Assembly: GCA_038040385.1 (NCBI GenBank)
Contig: JBBPII010000007.1
Location: forward strand, 124,001-188,000
Origin: Gilichinskyi gelida
GTDB lineage: Bacteria; Acidobacteriota; Thermoanaerobaculia; Gp7-AA8
Length of the DNA stretch: 64,000 bases
Reading direction: 5' to 3'
Shown here: piece by piece, positions 31,162-38,818 of the stretch
Layout: each line of letters starts with the position of its first letter
How positions within the stretch are numbered: position 1 is the first letter of the stretch
The notes under the pieces: model-generated
The model's input: the letters and a program-made list of their open reading frames with translations, nothing else
What the model was told of the DNA's origin: nothing
Database searches by the model: none
Translations under genes and position numbers: made by a program

Positions 31162-32312
31162 GTCACGTCCCGCAGCCCCGCGGCGATCGGGCGCAACACG
31201 CCCCGGACCGCCGGGATGATCGCGCTGACCACCGCCATCCCCACCGCCAGCGCCAGCGCCAGGCCGATCGTCTCCGGCGTGACGTTGAAGTGCTGCACGA
31301 TGCCGCTCGTCAACTGGTAGATGTCGAAGGTGGTGAAGAACGCCTTCGCCCCGATGACGCCCAGCAGTCCGCCGCCGCCGGAGATGGCCAGCGACTCGCC
31401 GACGATCATGGCCACGATCTGCGCCGGGCGGAAGCCGATGGTCTTGAGCACTGCGATCTCGTGCGTCCGCTCGCGCACGGCCATGGACATGGTGTTGGTG
31501 GCCACCAGCACGATGGCGAAGACCACCGCGGCGGCGATGACCGAGATGAACAGCGCGACGTTGCCGAGCATGGAGGCGAATCCGAGGGTGAAGTCTTTCT
31601 CCGATTCGGTGAGCGTCGGCGCCTCGGCGTTGGCGAACGCCGCGTCGATGTCGCGCCCCACCTCGGCGGGCGAGACGCCGGGGCGCGTCCGCACCAGGAA
31701 GGCCATCGTCCTGTCCACGCGGCTCGGCATCGCCCTCCGCGCCAGTTCGTTGAAGTAGCTGAAGTGCGTGATCGGCGCGTTCTGCGCCGGGCCGGTGAAC
31801 GTCCCGCGGATGGTGACGGCGAGATCGAACGGCAGCACCGTGCCGCTGAAGGTGACGCGGTCGCCGAGCTTCCAGCCGAAGCGCTGCATCATCTTCACCG
31901 GCACCAGCGCGGACGTCGGGTCGGCGCGGAACGCCGCAAGCTCGTCGGGCGGGACGGGGTAGTCAGGATCGGTGCCGGCGAAGCCCGGATCGGCGGCGAT
32001 GGTGATCATCGGCTCCCGCGGCTGCTGGTAATAGCAGGGGAACCATTGGTATTCGGAGACCGTCTCCACGCCTTCCAGTCGGCGCAGCCGTTCCTTGTAC
32101 GCCAGCGGCAGCGGGAGCTGCAGCGACACCGAGCTGCGGGTGATCAGTCGGCGCGCCGATTGCTCTGACATCAGCGACTGCCCCCGCAGCTCGATGATCA
32201 TGGTGCGGAGGCTGACCAGCAGGAACAGCGACACGGCCACGCTCAGGGCGGTGAGGATGGTGCGGCGCCGGTTGCGCAAGGCATTCTTCAGAATGAGTTT
32301 GACCACTGCCAC
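31158..32312 (-). CDS. FtsX/MacB-type ABC transporter permease
   Basis: A protein of 384 residues from the GTG at 32312, chosen because TATACT ends 7 nt upstream and longer frames run into a palindromic repeat. Topology matches its neighbour: N-terminal helix (about 18-38), periplasmic domain (40-255), three C-terminal helices with E-I-A-V-L-K-T-I-G-F and a final I-P-A-V-R. Probably forms the heterodimeric membrane part of a MacB/LolCE-like lipoprotein or export system with the downstream permease. Confidence 0.88.
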   Translation of the reverse strand: MAVVKLILKNALRNRRRTILTALSVAVSLFLLVSLRTMIIELRGQSLMSEQSARRLITRSSVSLQLPLPLAYKERLRRLEGVETVSEYQWFPCYYQQPREPMITIAADPGFAGTDPDYPVPPDELAAFRADPTSALVPVKMMQRFGWKLGDRVTFSGTVLPFDLAVTIRGTFTGPAQNAPITHFSYFNELARRAMPSRVDRTMAFLVRTRPGVSPAEVGRDIDAAFANAEAPTLTESEKDFTLGFASMLGNVALFISVIAAAVVFAIVLVATNTMSMAVRERTHEIAVLKTIGFRPAQIVAMIVGESLAISGGGGLLGVIGAKAFFTTFDIYQLTSGIVQHFNVTPETIGLALALAVGMAVVSAIIPAVRGVLRPIAAGLRDVT

Positions 32313-32319
32313 GCCGCCG

Positions 32320-32325
32320 AGTATA
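32320..32325 (-). promoter_or_regulatory. -10 box of the FtsX-type operon
   Basis: TATACT on the minus strand, 7 nt before the GTG at 32312, with no ribosome-binding site: a leaderless-type start. It directly abuts a family E repeat. Confidence 0.55.
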
Positions 32326-32427
32326 GGAGCGCCGGCGTCCCGCCGGCTGGCTGGGCGCCGTCCTCGGCGCCCGTCACGTGCGGCGTCGGGACGCCGCCGG
32401 GCCAGCCGTCGAGGACGACGGCGTTCC
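32326..32427. repeat. Palindromic repeat, family E
   Basis: About 102 bp with the same ends as the copy at 17846-17950 (GGAGCGCCGGCGTC... and ...GACGGCGTTCC) and internal inverted pairs such as GGGCGCCGTC/GGCGCCC. It sits immediately upstream of the FtsX-type operon's -10 box, where a -35 element would be expected. Confidence 0.6.
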
Positions 32428-32445
32428 ACACGTTGCAACTCTTAT

Positions 32446-32474
32446 TTGACTTGCCCGTACATCGGGTTTACCGT
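32446..32474 (+). promoter_or_regulatory. Sigma-70 type promoter
   Basis: TTGACT (32446-32451), 17-nt spacer, TACCGT (32469-32474). A purine-rich GAGGAGGGGAGG then leads into the ATG at 32528. Confidence 0.45.
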
Positions 32475-32527
32475 ACCCGGACTCGTCCAAAGTCGAAGTT
32501 CGGAACGGGTTGTGAGAGGAGGGGAGG

Positions 32528-32743
32528 ATGACCGTCAGGTTTTTCCCCGGAAGTAGACGCCAGAAAACAAGTCTCATCGCAGGATTTCTTTCGCAGTACC
32601 ACGTGGATCACGAGCTCGTGAAGCCCGAGGACGTCACCGAAAAGACCGTCCACCTCGGGACCGACCCGGCAGTGGAAGTCGATGGACGCCTGTTCGTCGA
32701 TCCCAACGTCGACGCGCTGAAGAAGATCCTCAACGTCAACTGA
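32528..32743 (+). CDS. Small protein resembling a glutaredoxin fold without cysteines
   Basis: A protein of 71 residues. The C-terminal part (G-T-D-P-A-V-E-V-D-G-R-L-F-V-D-P-N-V-D-A-L) resembles the end of glutaredoxin-like proteins, with a V-D-H-E-L-V strand before it. The position of the CxxC active site reads R-R-Q-K-T-S, with no cysteine anywhere, so it cannot be a redox enzyme. It has its own promoter and a strong ribosome-binding site. The stop is followed within 5 bp by a family C repeat. Confidence 0.6.
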   Translation: MTVRFFPGSRRQKTSLIAGFLSQYHVDHELVKPEDVTEKTVHLGTDPAVEVDGRLFVDPNVDALKKILNVN

Positions 32744-32747
32744 CCCC

Positions 32748-32815
32748 GTCACCCTGAGCGCAGCGAAGGGTCTCAGCGATCAAGATCCTTCGCCGTCTCC
32801 GCGGCTCAGGATGAC
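32748..32815. repeat. Palindromic repeat, family C (CCTGAGCGCAGCGAAGG type)
   Basis: Begins GTCACCCTGAGCGCAGCG and ends with the inverted GGCTCAGGATGAC. A second copy is at 40981-41067. Elements of this look are widespread in environmental bacterial genomes. Its right end overlaps the last codons and stop of the lysozyme-like gene. Confidence 0.7.
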
Positions 32816-33423
32816 GGCGGAGCGACGCAGGACTCCACGAGGTCCGCTTCCGCGTCGCGGCGCTTGACTAGGCCGTCCAGCCCCTTGCCTTCCCAGAGGC
32901 GCTTCATGGAGCGGAGCTGCGCGGCGATCTCGTTCAGATCGCCGCGGGCCACGGCGTCGCGGATGGCGCGCATCTCGCGGCGCGAGTCCCATGACGGCTT
33001 GCCCTGCTGGCCCATCCCGCCACCGCGGTTGTAGACCAACGAGACCAGCGCGCCCTGGGCGTCGGCGGGGAGCTTCTCCACGCCGGGGAAGGCCGCCGCG
33101 GTCTCCTGCTGCGCCTTGGGGATGGAGCGCTCCATGAAGACCCGATCCGCGTTGGCGCGCGTGATGACGATCGCCTTCAGCGCGGCGGCGCGCGCCTTGG
33201 CGTCCGCCCCCTTGAGGCCGATGACGTTGGTCAGGGCCTCGCAGTCGGCGGCGGAGAGGCAGTCGCCCCAGTCGGACCGGAACTGGTCGGGCGTGGCGAA
33301 GCCGAGGTCGTAGCCGATGCCGATTGTGACGCCCGATTCGCCGCCCGGCCACATCCCCGGCTGATCGAGATCCTCGCATCCGAGGATGAGGTCGCGGGCC
33401 TTGTCGCTGATGGGATTCATCAT
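32806..33423 (-). CDS. Phage-type lysozyme (pesticin/GH24-like muramidase)
   Basis: A protein of 205 residues without a signal peptide. Near the start it has a conserved acidic residue (C-E-D-L-D), then E-S-G-V-T-I-G-I-G-Y-D-L-G at about 29-41, matching the catalytic Glu-Asp region of T4-lysozyme/pesticin-like muramidases. L-V-S-L-V-Y-N-R-G at about 126-134 is the family's second landmark. It may be a prophage remnant or effector, but no holin or phage gene is nearby. The last residues (P-P-S-S and stop) are supplied by a repeat. Overlaps the next upstream gene by 4 bp. Confidence 0.75.
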   Translation of the reverse strand: MMNPISDKARDLILGCEDLDQPGMWPGGESGVTIGIGYDLGFATPDQFRSDWGDCLSAADCEALTNVIGLKGADAKARAAALKAIVITRANADRVFMERSIPKAQQETAAAFPGVEKLPADAQGALVSLVYNRGGGMGQQGKPSWDSRREMRAIRDAVARGDLNEIAAQLRSMKRLWEGKGLDGLVKRRDAEADLVESCVAPPSS

Positions 33424-33713
33424 GCGAACATCGCTTCCGCTTCCCGCTCGATGGTGCTCTTGATCCGCGGCTCGAACGGCTTGGCGAGCAGCGGCAGCTT
33501 GCCGTCGATGATGACTTCGGTGTCGGTGACTTCGACCGTTCCGCTGGTCTTGAACCCCTTCGCATTACCCGAAAAATCGAGGCGGTCGCCGTCCCACTGA
33601 TGGTTCGACTCGCTGAGGTAATGAGCGTACTGGCCGAAGAGCTGGGCGATGCGCTCGTTGATCTTGCGGCGCGCGGTGTCTTTGTCGGTGTGATGCGGAA
33701 CGGTGACTCGCAT
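33420..33713 (-). CDS. Polyhydroxyalkanoic acid system (PHA_gran_rgn) protein
   Basis: A protein of 97 residues. The pattern V-x-H-x-x-x-x-x-A-R-x-K-I near the start, W-x-G-D-R-L-D-F-S in the middle and L-P-L-L-A-K-P-F at the end is typical of the small PHA-granule-associated family often found beside PHA genes. No PHA synthase is in this window, so its role here is open. TACAAG ends 7 nt upstream of the ATG (leaderless type). Its stop overlaps the lysozyme start. Confidence 0.75.
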   Translation of the reverse strand: MRVTVPHHTDKDTARRKINERIAQLFGQYAHYLSESNHQWDGDRLDFSGNAKGFKTSGTVEVTDTEVIIDGKLPLLAKPFEPRIKSTIEREAEAMFA

Positions 33714-33783
33714 GGCGGATCTTGTATCACAGGCCGTATCCGAGGTAGCCTCGGTATGGGACTTCCGCGTGGTCGCCAACGCC

Positions 33784-35319
33784 ATGCTCTCGAAAGTATG
33801 GAGCGCAGCGACCCTCGGAATTGATGCAGTTCGGATCGTCATCGAAGTCGACGCCCGGCTCGGCCAGCCGAATTTCCGGATGGTCGGGCTCCCGGACGCC
33901 GCGGTGCGCGAGGCCTATTCGCGCGTCAGCACAGCGCTGCACAACTGCGGCTACTGGCTGCCGGCGCGGCAGGTCACCGTCAATCTCTCTCCCGCCGATG
34001 TGAAAAAGGAAGGGTCGGGATTCGACCTCCCGATCGCCATCGGCATCCTGCACGCCATGGAGTTCGTCGGCGACGAGCAGATCGCCGGACGGGTGTTCGT
34101 CGGCGAGCTGTCGCTCGACGGCGCCATCGCGCCGGTGCGCGGCACGCTGTCGATCTCCGCGGCGCTGGCGCGCGACGCCGGCGTCCGCGAGCTGGTGGTG
34201 CCGCAGGCCAACGCGAACGAGGCGGCAGCCGTCCGCTCGGTGCGGGTGATTGGCGCGACGCACCTCCTCGCGCTGCTGCGCCACCTGCGCGGCGACGAGG
34301 CGATCGCGCCGGCCGAGTCGCCGGCGACGCCCGAGCCGCCCGGCGAGGCCGCCGACTTCGCCGACGTCCGCGGCCAGGCGCAGGCCAAGCGGGCGCTGGA
34401 AGTCGCCGCCGCCGGCGGCCACAACGTGCTGACCATCGGCCCGCCCGGATCGGGCAAGACGATGCTGGCCAAGCGGCTGCCGTCGATCCTGCCGCGGCTG
34501 TCGCTGGAGGAGTCGATCACCACCACGAAGATCCACTCCATCGCCGGGACGCTCCCCGCCGGCAGCGGTCTGCTGACGCGACGTCCGTTTAGGGCGCCAC
34601 ATCACACGATCTCCACCGCGGGGCTGGTGGGCGGGGGGACGAATCCGAAGCCGGGCGAGGTCAGTCTGGCCCATCACGGCGTGCTCTTTCTCGATGAGCT
34701 GGCCGAGTTCCGTCGCGATACCCTCGAAGTTCTGCGACAGCCGATGGAAGACGGCCTGGTGACAATCGCGCGGGTCAGCCGGACGCTCACATTCCCGTCG
34801 CGATTCACGCTCGTCGCGGCGCTCAACCCTTGTCCGTGCGGTTTCTTCAATCACCCTCGACTGGAGTGCGCCTGCTCGCCGATGCAGATCGCGCGATATC
34901 TGGCGAAGATCTCCGGACCGCTGCTCGACCGGATCGACCTGCAGGTCGAGGTGCCGGCGCTGACGCCGGAGGAGATCACGGCCACGTCGTCGGCCGAACC
35001 GTCATCGGCCATCCGCGAGCGTGTGGAGTCCGCGCGGCAGATCCAGCGCGAGCGCTTCCGCCGCAGCGGCGTACAGTGCAACGGCGCGATGAGCTCGCGC
35101 CAGCTCCGCCGCTACTGCGAGCTCGACGAGCCGTCGCGCCGCCTGATCGAACAGGCGCTGGCCCGCCTCGGCCTCTCCGCGCGGGCGTACGACCGGGTGC
35201 TCAAGGTCGCCCGCACGATCGCCGATCTGGCGGGATGCGAGCGCCTAGAAAGCGCGCACGTCGCCGAGGCGGTGCACTACCGGGCGCTGGACCGGGGGTA
35301 CTTCCGGAGCGTGGCGTGA
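33784..35319 (+). CDS. comM: YifB/ComM-family Mg-chelatase-like AAA+ ATPase
   Basis: A protein of 511 residues. The N-terminal Lon-protease-like (ChlI) domain begins M-L-S-K-V-W-S-A-A-T-L-G-I, the family's standard start, so the longer upstream frame is rejected. Walker A G-P-P-G-S-G-K-T lies near 219, Walker B V-L-F-L-D-E-L near 302, an arginine-finger/sensor region R-F-T-L-V-A-A-L-N-P-C-P-C-G near 340, and the C-terminal Mg-chelatase domain follows. ComM helps branch migration during natural transformation in other bacteria. That role here is by analogy. It ends 1 bp before a family A repeat. Confidence 0.92.
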   Translation: MLSKVWSAATLGIDAVRIVIEVDARLGQPNFRMVGLPDAAVREAYSRVSTALHNCGYWLPARQVTVNLSPADVKKEGSGFDLPIAIGILHAMEFVGDEQIAGRVFVGELSLDGAIAPVRGTLSISAALARDAGVRELVVPQANANEAAAVRSVRVIGATHLLALLRHLRGDEAIAPAESPATPEPPGEAADFADVRGQAQAKRALEVAAAGGHNVLTIGPPGSGKTMLAKRLPSILPRLSLEESITTTKIHSIAGTLPAGSGLLTRRPFRAPHHTISTAGLVGGGTNPKPGEVSLAHHGVLFLDELAEFRRDTLEVLRQPMEDGLVTIARVSRTLTFPSRFTLVAALNPCPCGFFNHPRLECACSPMQIARYLAKISGPLLDRIDLQVEVPALTPEEITATSSAEPSSAIRERVESARQIQRERFRRSGVQCNGAMSSRQLRRYCELDEPSRRLIEQALARLGLSARAYDRVLKVARTIADLAGCERLESAHVAEAVHYRALDRGYFRSVA

Positions 35320-35320
35320 A

Positions 35321-35423
35321 CGGAGTGCGGCCGTCCCGGCCGCGCCCGCCGGGCGTCTCGCCCGGCGGTGAATGGCGGTCGGGCGAGACGCCCGACCGGT
35401 GCGGGCGGGGACGCCCGCACTCC
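35321..35423. repeat. Palindromic repeat, family A
   Basis: About 103 bp with CGGAGTGCGG at the left, GACGCCCGCACTCC at the right and nested inverted pairs. Starts one base after the comM stop. Confidence 0.7.
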
Positions 35424-35526
35424 ACAAGCCCTTTTTTCTCAATCTTTTATGTCGATTTACAATAACTTGGAATCGAACCAAAGGACCGCTCTGTTTTTTC
35501 GGAGGCGAAAGAATCGCGATTAATCG

Positions 35527-35554
35527 TTGACAAAATCAGCATCGATTTTATGAT
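35527..35554 (+). promoter_or_regulatory. Near-consensus sigma-70 promoter in an AT-rich island
   Basis: TTGACA (35527-35532), 16-nt spacer, TATGAT (35549-35554). The surrounding 35430-35570 is strikingly AT-rich against the GC-rich background, as expected for an UP-element-like or protein-binding region. The downstream gene has a GAGGAG leader. Confidence 0.65.
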
Positions 35555-35608
35555 CATATCCAAACGCACGCCCAATGAAGCCGCATGTGGTGGGTGAGGA
35601 GTCGGAGA

Positions 35609-35989
35609 ATGGCTTTTGAAAAGTGGGAGCCCGCGCCCGAGTTCGAACGTTTTCCTGCTTCAGCCACGATCGTTCAATCGCGCCTGATCCGGCTCCCGTC
35701 GCCGGTGGCCTCGATGCTCCGCCTCCGCGGGAAATCGAGCGCCAACCTCTATTACGACAAGAAGCGAAAGCTCATCGGCATCCGTCCGCTCGACCGGAAG
35801 GAGGAGGGCTCGGCGAAGATCCGGCAATCGGACAAGTCGACCTCCCTGCACGTGCCGAGCTTCTTCCGCACCTACCAGATCGAAGTCCCCGGCATCAAGC
35901 GCTTCCACTGCTGGTACGACGAGAAGGAGAAGATGGCGATGATCGACATCTCCCGCCCGTCGCCGAGGGGACGTCCTGCCGGAACCTAG
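35609..35989 (+). CDS. Small soluble protein, possible two-lobed AbrB-like fold
   Basis: A protein of 126 residues from the ATG at 35609 after GAGGAG. The first lobe (I-R-L-P-S-P-V-A-S-M-L, then L-Y-Y-D-K-K-R-K-L-I-G-I-R-P) looks like the swapped-hairpin strands of AbrB-like or transition-state-regulator proteins. The second lobe (L-H-V-P-S-F-F-R-T-Y, F-H-C-W-Y-D-E-K-E-K-M-A-M-I-D-I) repeats that pattern. A widespread uncharacterised family of about 120 residues has this layout. It has the strongest promoter in the window. Function unknown. Confidence 0.7.
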   Translation: MAFEKWEPAPEFERFPASATIVQSRLIRLPSPVASMLRLRGKSSANLYYDKKRKLIGIRPLDRKEEGSAKIRQSDKSTSLHVPSFFRTYQIEVPGIKRFHCWYDEKEKMAMIDISRPSPRGRPAGT

Positions 35990-36002
35990 GCAGAAACGAA
36001 AC

Positions 36003-36030
36003 GGGCCGCCCGAGGGCGGCCCTTCGTGTC
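36003..36030. terminator. Bidirectional hairpin terminator between convergent genes
   Basis: A perfect 9-bp stem, GGGCCGCCC paired with GGGCGGCCC, with a 2-nt loop (36003-36022), followed by TTCGTGTCT. It lies between two converging genes and could end transcripts from both sides. Confidence 0.6.
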
Positions 36031-36031
36031 T

Positions 36032-37441
36032 CTAGTGGATGGAGCGCCGCTTCGGCGGCGCGGGCACCTTCGCGGAGTTGAAGATGCTGGTCATCTGCGC
36101 GGCGACGTCTGCAGGCACCGACAGCGCTCCGGGCCCCGCGTCAGGGAAGAAGGCGCCGTTGTTCTGGAAGAGCTGCGCGATGCCCGCCAGCGGGATCTCG
36201 ACGTCGTAGCTGGCGTTGATCGCCTTGATGAACTCGTTGGCGAAGAGGATGTACCCGAGGTCGCTGGGGTGGACGCCATCCAGGCTGAAGAGGCCGCCGG
36301 TGGCGAAGGTGTTGCTGAAGGCGAACGGTCCGATGACGATCGGATTGGTGCCCGAGGCGGCCCACCGGTCGAAGAGGCTCTTGATGTCGGCCAGCGCGAC
36401 GTTGTGCGATGCCGCCGCGGCGGTGATCGCCGCGTTGTACGCGGTGATCGCCGTGGCGAACTGCACCTGCTCGGCGGGTGTGATCGTCTCCGCGTCCGTC
36501 AGCGGCGTTCCGACCAGCGGCAGGGCGCTGAACGGCGGGATGGTCTTGAAGTTCGGAGGGATTCCGACGCCCTGCTGCAGGCGCGTCAGCGCGCTCAACA
36601 GCACGATGCTTCCCGCCGGCAACGGCTGGATGTTGCCGTCGCCCGGATCGAAGATCAGCGGCACGGGCGCGCCGCCGATGATGACCGGCTGATTGGTGGT
36701 CGGGTTGAGGAGGATGCCCGGCAGCCTGGCCGTCAACGGCGCGGAGGCGAAGTTGGCCGGCAGGTTGCCGACGACGATCCCCGCCTCGGGCGCACCGGCG
36801 ATGAGCTTGTCGAGCATCGTGTTGTACGCCGCCGTGAAGTTGGCGAGGGGCGTCAGAAGGCTCGGCCTGCCGGTGCTCACCGCTCCGAGGAAGTCATTGC
36901 CGCCCAGCCAGACGGCGATGAAGGTCGGGTGCAGCGAAAGCGCCTGATCGACCTCGTTTCCGCGACCGCGAAGGATGACCTGTCCCAGGCCGGACGTCGA
37001 CTCGGCGCCGGTCAGCGCGAGCGCCGCGCCGATGGTGTATCCGGGTACGCTCAGGTTGTTGTAGGCGCGGCCGAAGCCGAACATCGCCGGACCACCGGAA
37101 CCCGGGATCTGGGTGATTCCGCTGCCCGTGGCGTTGAGCACCAGCTCACCGGCGGGAAGCCCCGGGTAGGTGATCAGCGGCACTGCGAAGCAGACGTCGG
37201 TCACCGTCGCCGTCGGCTGGCAGATGGGGAGGCCGACCTGACGGGCGATGATGGCCGGCCAACTGAAGATCTGATGCCGCTCGTTGAGGGAGCTGGCTTC
37301 GTATCCGGCGCCGTAGCTGTCGCCGATGGCGACGAAGGTGGTGAAGTTCGCGCTGCCGCGCGCCGCGAACGACGGAACGGCGATGGCGGCGGCGAGCAGG
37401 ACGACGACGGCGATGCGAGCAATGCTGTTGTTGCGAATCAT
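36032..37441 (-). CDS. Secreted SGNH/GDSL-family esterase or lipase
   Basis: A protein of 469 residues. Signal peptide at 1-26. The SGNH blocks are visible: block I I-G-D-S-Y (nucleophile Ser near 42), block III G-G-N-D near 182, and block V D-G-V-H-P-S near 408 (catalytic Asp/His). That supports an esterase or lipase acting in the periplasm or outside. An AAGGAG site precedes the ATG. The upstream neighbour on the same strand is a FadL-type fatty-acid porin 24 bp away; a lipid-degrading esterase and a fatty-acid importer make functional sense together. Confidence 0.87.
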   Translation of the reverse strand: MIRNNSIARIAVVVLLAAAIAVPSFAARGSANFTTFVAIGDSYGAGYEASSLNERHQIFSWPAIIARQVGLPICQPTATVTDVCFAVPLITYPGLPAGELVLNATGSGITQIPGSGGPAMFGFGRAYNNLSVPGYTIGAALALTGAESTSGLGQVILRGRGNEVDQALSLHPTFIAVWLGGNDFLGAVSTGRPSLLTPLANFTAAYNTMLDKLIAGAPEAGIVVGNLPANFASAPLTARLPGILLNPTTNQPVIIGGAPVPLIFDPGDGNIQPLPAGSIVLLSALTRLQQGVGIPPNFKTIPPFSALPLVGTPLTDAETITPAEQVQFATAITAYNAAITAAAASHNVALADIKSLFDRWAASGTNPIVIGPFAFSNTFATGGLFSLDGVHPSDLGYILFANEFIKAINASYDVEIPLAGIAQLFQNNGAFFPDAGPGALSVPADVAAQMTSIFNSAKVPAPPKRRSIH

Positions 37442-37465
37442 CTGTGGGTTCTCCTTTGGCCTCGC

Positions 37466-38758
37466 CTAGAACCGGTATCCCAGGTTCAGGCTGATCAGAT
37501 TTGCGTCGGTGCGGTAGACGCCGTTGGGATCGCCGCCCGTGCTCAGTCCCTGGGTGCTGCGATCTTTGAAGTGGAGCACGAACTCGGTGGCGTCGATGGT
37601 GAAGGGACCGTGACGGTAGCCGACGCCGAAGCTGACCCCGACGCGGTCGGAGTCGGGCAGCAGCGCGCTGACCGCCGCGGTCGGCTGCGGGTTCTCATCG
37701 TAGACCGCTCCGAAGCGGACGTCCCAGTCGTCGGTGACTTTGTGATTCGCGCCGATGCGGAACGACATCGTGTCGTCCCAATTCTGGGGGCGGTTGATGA
37801 GCGTCGTCCCCGCCGCGTCACCCGTTACGACGAGCGTCTTGAAGCGGCTCCATGTGGTGTGGGTGATGTCGAACTCGATGTCCCAATTGGGGATCGCCGA
37901 GCTGGCGATTCCGATCTGCGCCATGGCCGGGAAGGGGATGGTGGTCTTGACGCCCTGGCTGGGAGGCAGGCCGGCTTTGACCTGTGCATCGATGGCGGGA
38001 ACGCCGGTCGATATCTGGGTGATGGTGAGGTCGCCGTTGAAGTCGATGTCCATCGGCGCGTGATACGCGGCTCCCAGCCGCCAGGTGCCGGGTTTGAACA
38101 GAATACCTGCGTTCCAGCCCGTGCCGCTTTCCCAATCGCTGGAGAGGTAGGCGTTGGCGACGTCGGACAGCCTGCCGTTGAACGGGTTGCTTCCAGGCAG
38201 GGCATTGTTGCGGTTGAGGACCACGCGCGCGCGGCGGTACTCGATGCCGGCGCCGACGGCGAGGCTCCCGCTGGCGTTCTGCCAGGCGATGGCCGGCTCG
38301 ACGGCGACGACCTTGATGTTCGCGTCGCGCGAGGAAAAGCGGCCCACCCATGGATCAGCCCAGTTGGTGCGGAGACCGAAGGGGGTGGTCACGCCGACGC
38401 CGAAGGTCAGGTTGCTGCCGATCGGCATGATGGCGTACGCGTTCGGAGGGATGAACGTGTGGCGGTCGTAGTGGCCGGTCGTGCCGGAGGCGAAGACGTC
38501 GTTCGGGTCGCCTCTGAATTCGTTGGTGAAGTTGATGATCGTGCCGCCGGTATAGAACGCCATGTGGCGCTGCTGGGCGATGCCGGCCACGTTGTAGAAG
38601 ATGGCGCTGGGGTCGTCGGCGGTTGCGGCGAACGCGCCGCCCATGCCGGTCGCCTTCGCGCCCTGCTCGAAGATGCTGAATCCGGAGCCGAGGGCGGTGC
38701 CCGCGGCGAGAATCATTAATGCAGAAATCAGGACCCAGGTTCTGCTGAAAAGACGCAA
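37466..38758 (-). CDS. FadL/OmpP1-type outer-membrane fatty-acid transporter
   Basis: A protein of 430 residues. No ATG fits; a TTG at 38758, 6 nt after a perfect AGGAGG, is the clear start and gives a complete signal peptide (about 1-25). The mature N-terminus S-G-F-S-I-F-E-Q-G-A-K-A-T-G-M-G-G-A-F is the FadL N-terminal plug pattern, followed by A-D-D-P-S-A-I-F-Y-N-V-A-G. The protein ends in a C-terminal phenylalanine beta-strand (N-L-G-Y-R-F). It takes up hydrophobic compounds. Divergent from the gene at 38819. Confidence 0.9.
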   Translation of the reverse strand: MRLFSRTWVLISALMILAAGTALGSGFSIFEQGAKATGMGGAFAATADDPSAIFYNVAGIAQQRHMAFYTGGTIINFTNEFRGDPNDVFASGTTGHYDRHTFIPPNAYAIMPIGSNLTFGVGVTTPFGLRTNWADPWVGRFSSRDANIKVVAVEPAIAWQNASGSLAVGAGIEYRRARVVLNRNNALPGSNPFNGRLSDVANAYLSSDWESGTGWNAGILFKPGTWRLGAAYHAPMDIDFNGDLTITQISTGVPAIDAQVKAGLPPSQGVKTTIPFPAMAQIGIASSAIPNWDIEFDITHTTWSRFKTLVVTGDAAGTTLINRPQNWDDTMSFRIGANHKVTDDWDVRFGAVYDENPQPTAAVSALLPDSDRVGVSFGVGYRHGPFTIDATEFVLHFKDRSTQGLSTGGDPNGVYRTDANLISLNLGYRF

Positions 38759-38806
38759 GATAAGCCTCCTAAGTCTTTCGAATTGCCCAGGAAAAGCGGC
38801 GCGAAT

Positions 38807-38812
38807 CATACT
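38807..38812 (+). promoter_or_regulatory. Leaderless-type -10 box
   Basis: CATACT ends 6 nt before the ATG at 38819, with no ribosome-binding site. It lies in the 60-bp divergent space shared with the FadL-type gene. Confidence 0.4.
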
Positions 38813-38818
38813 ACGGCC

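Noticed and set aside
32806..33423. Prophage around the lysozyme-like gene
   Set aside because: No other phage gene, integrase or attachment site is visible within several kb.
36026..38719. 897-codon plus-strand frame
   Set aside because: Antisense of the GDSL esterase and FadL-type porin genes, which have signal peptides and catalytic motifs.
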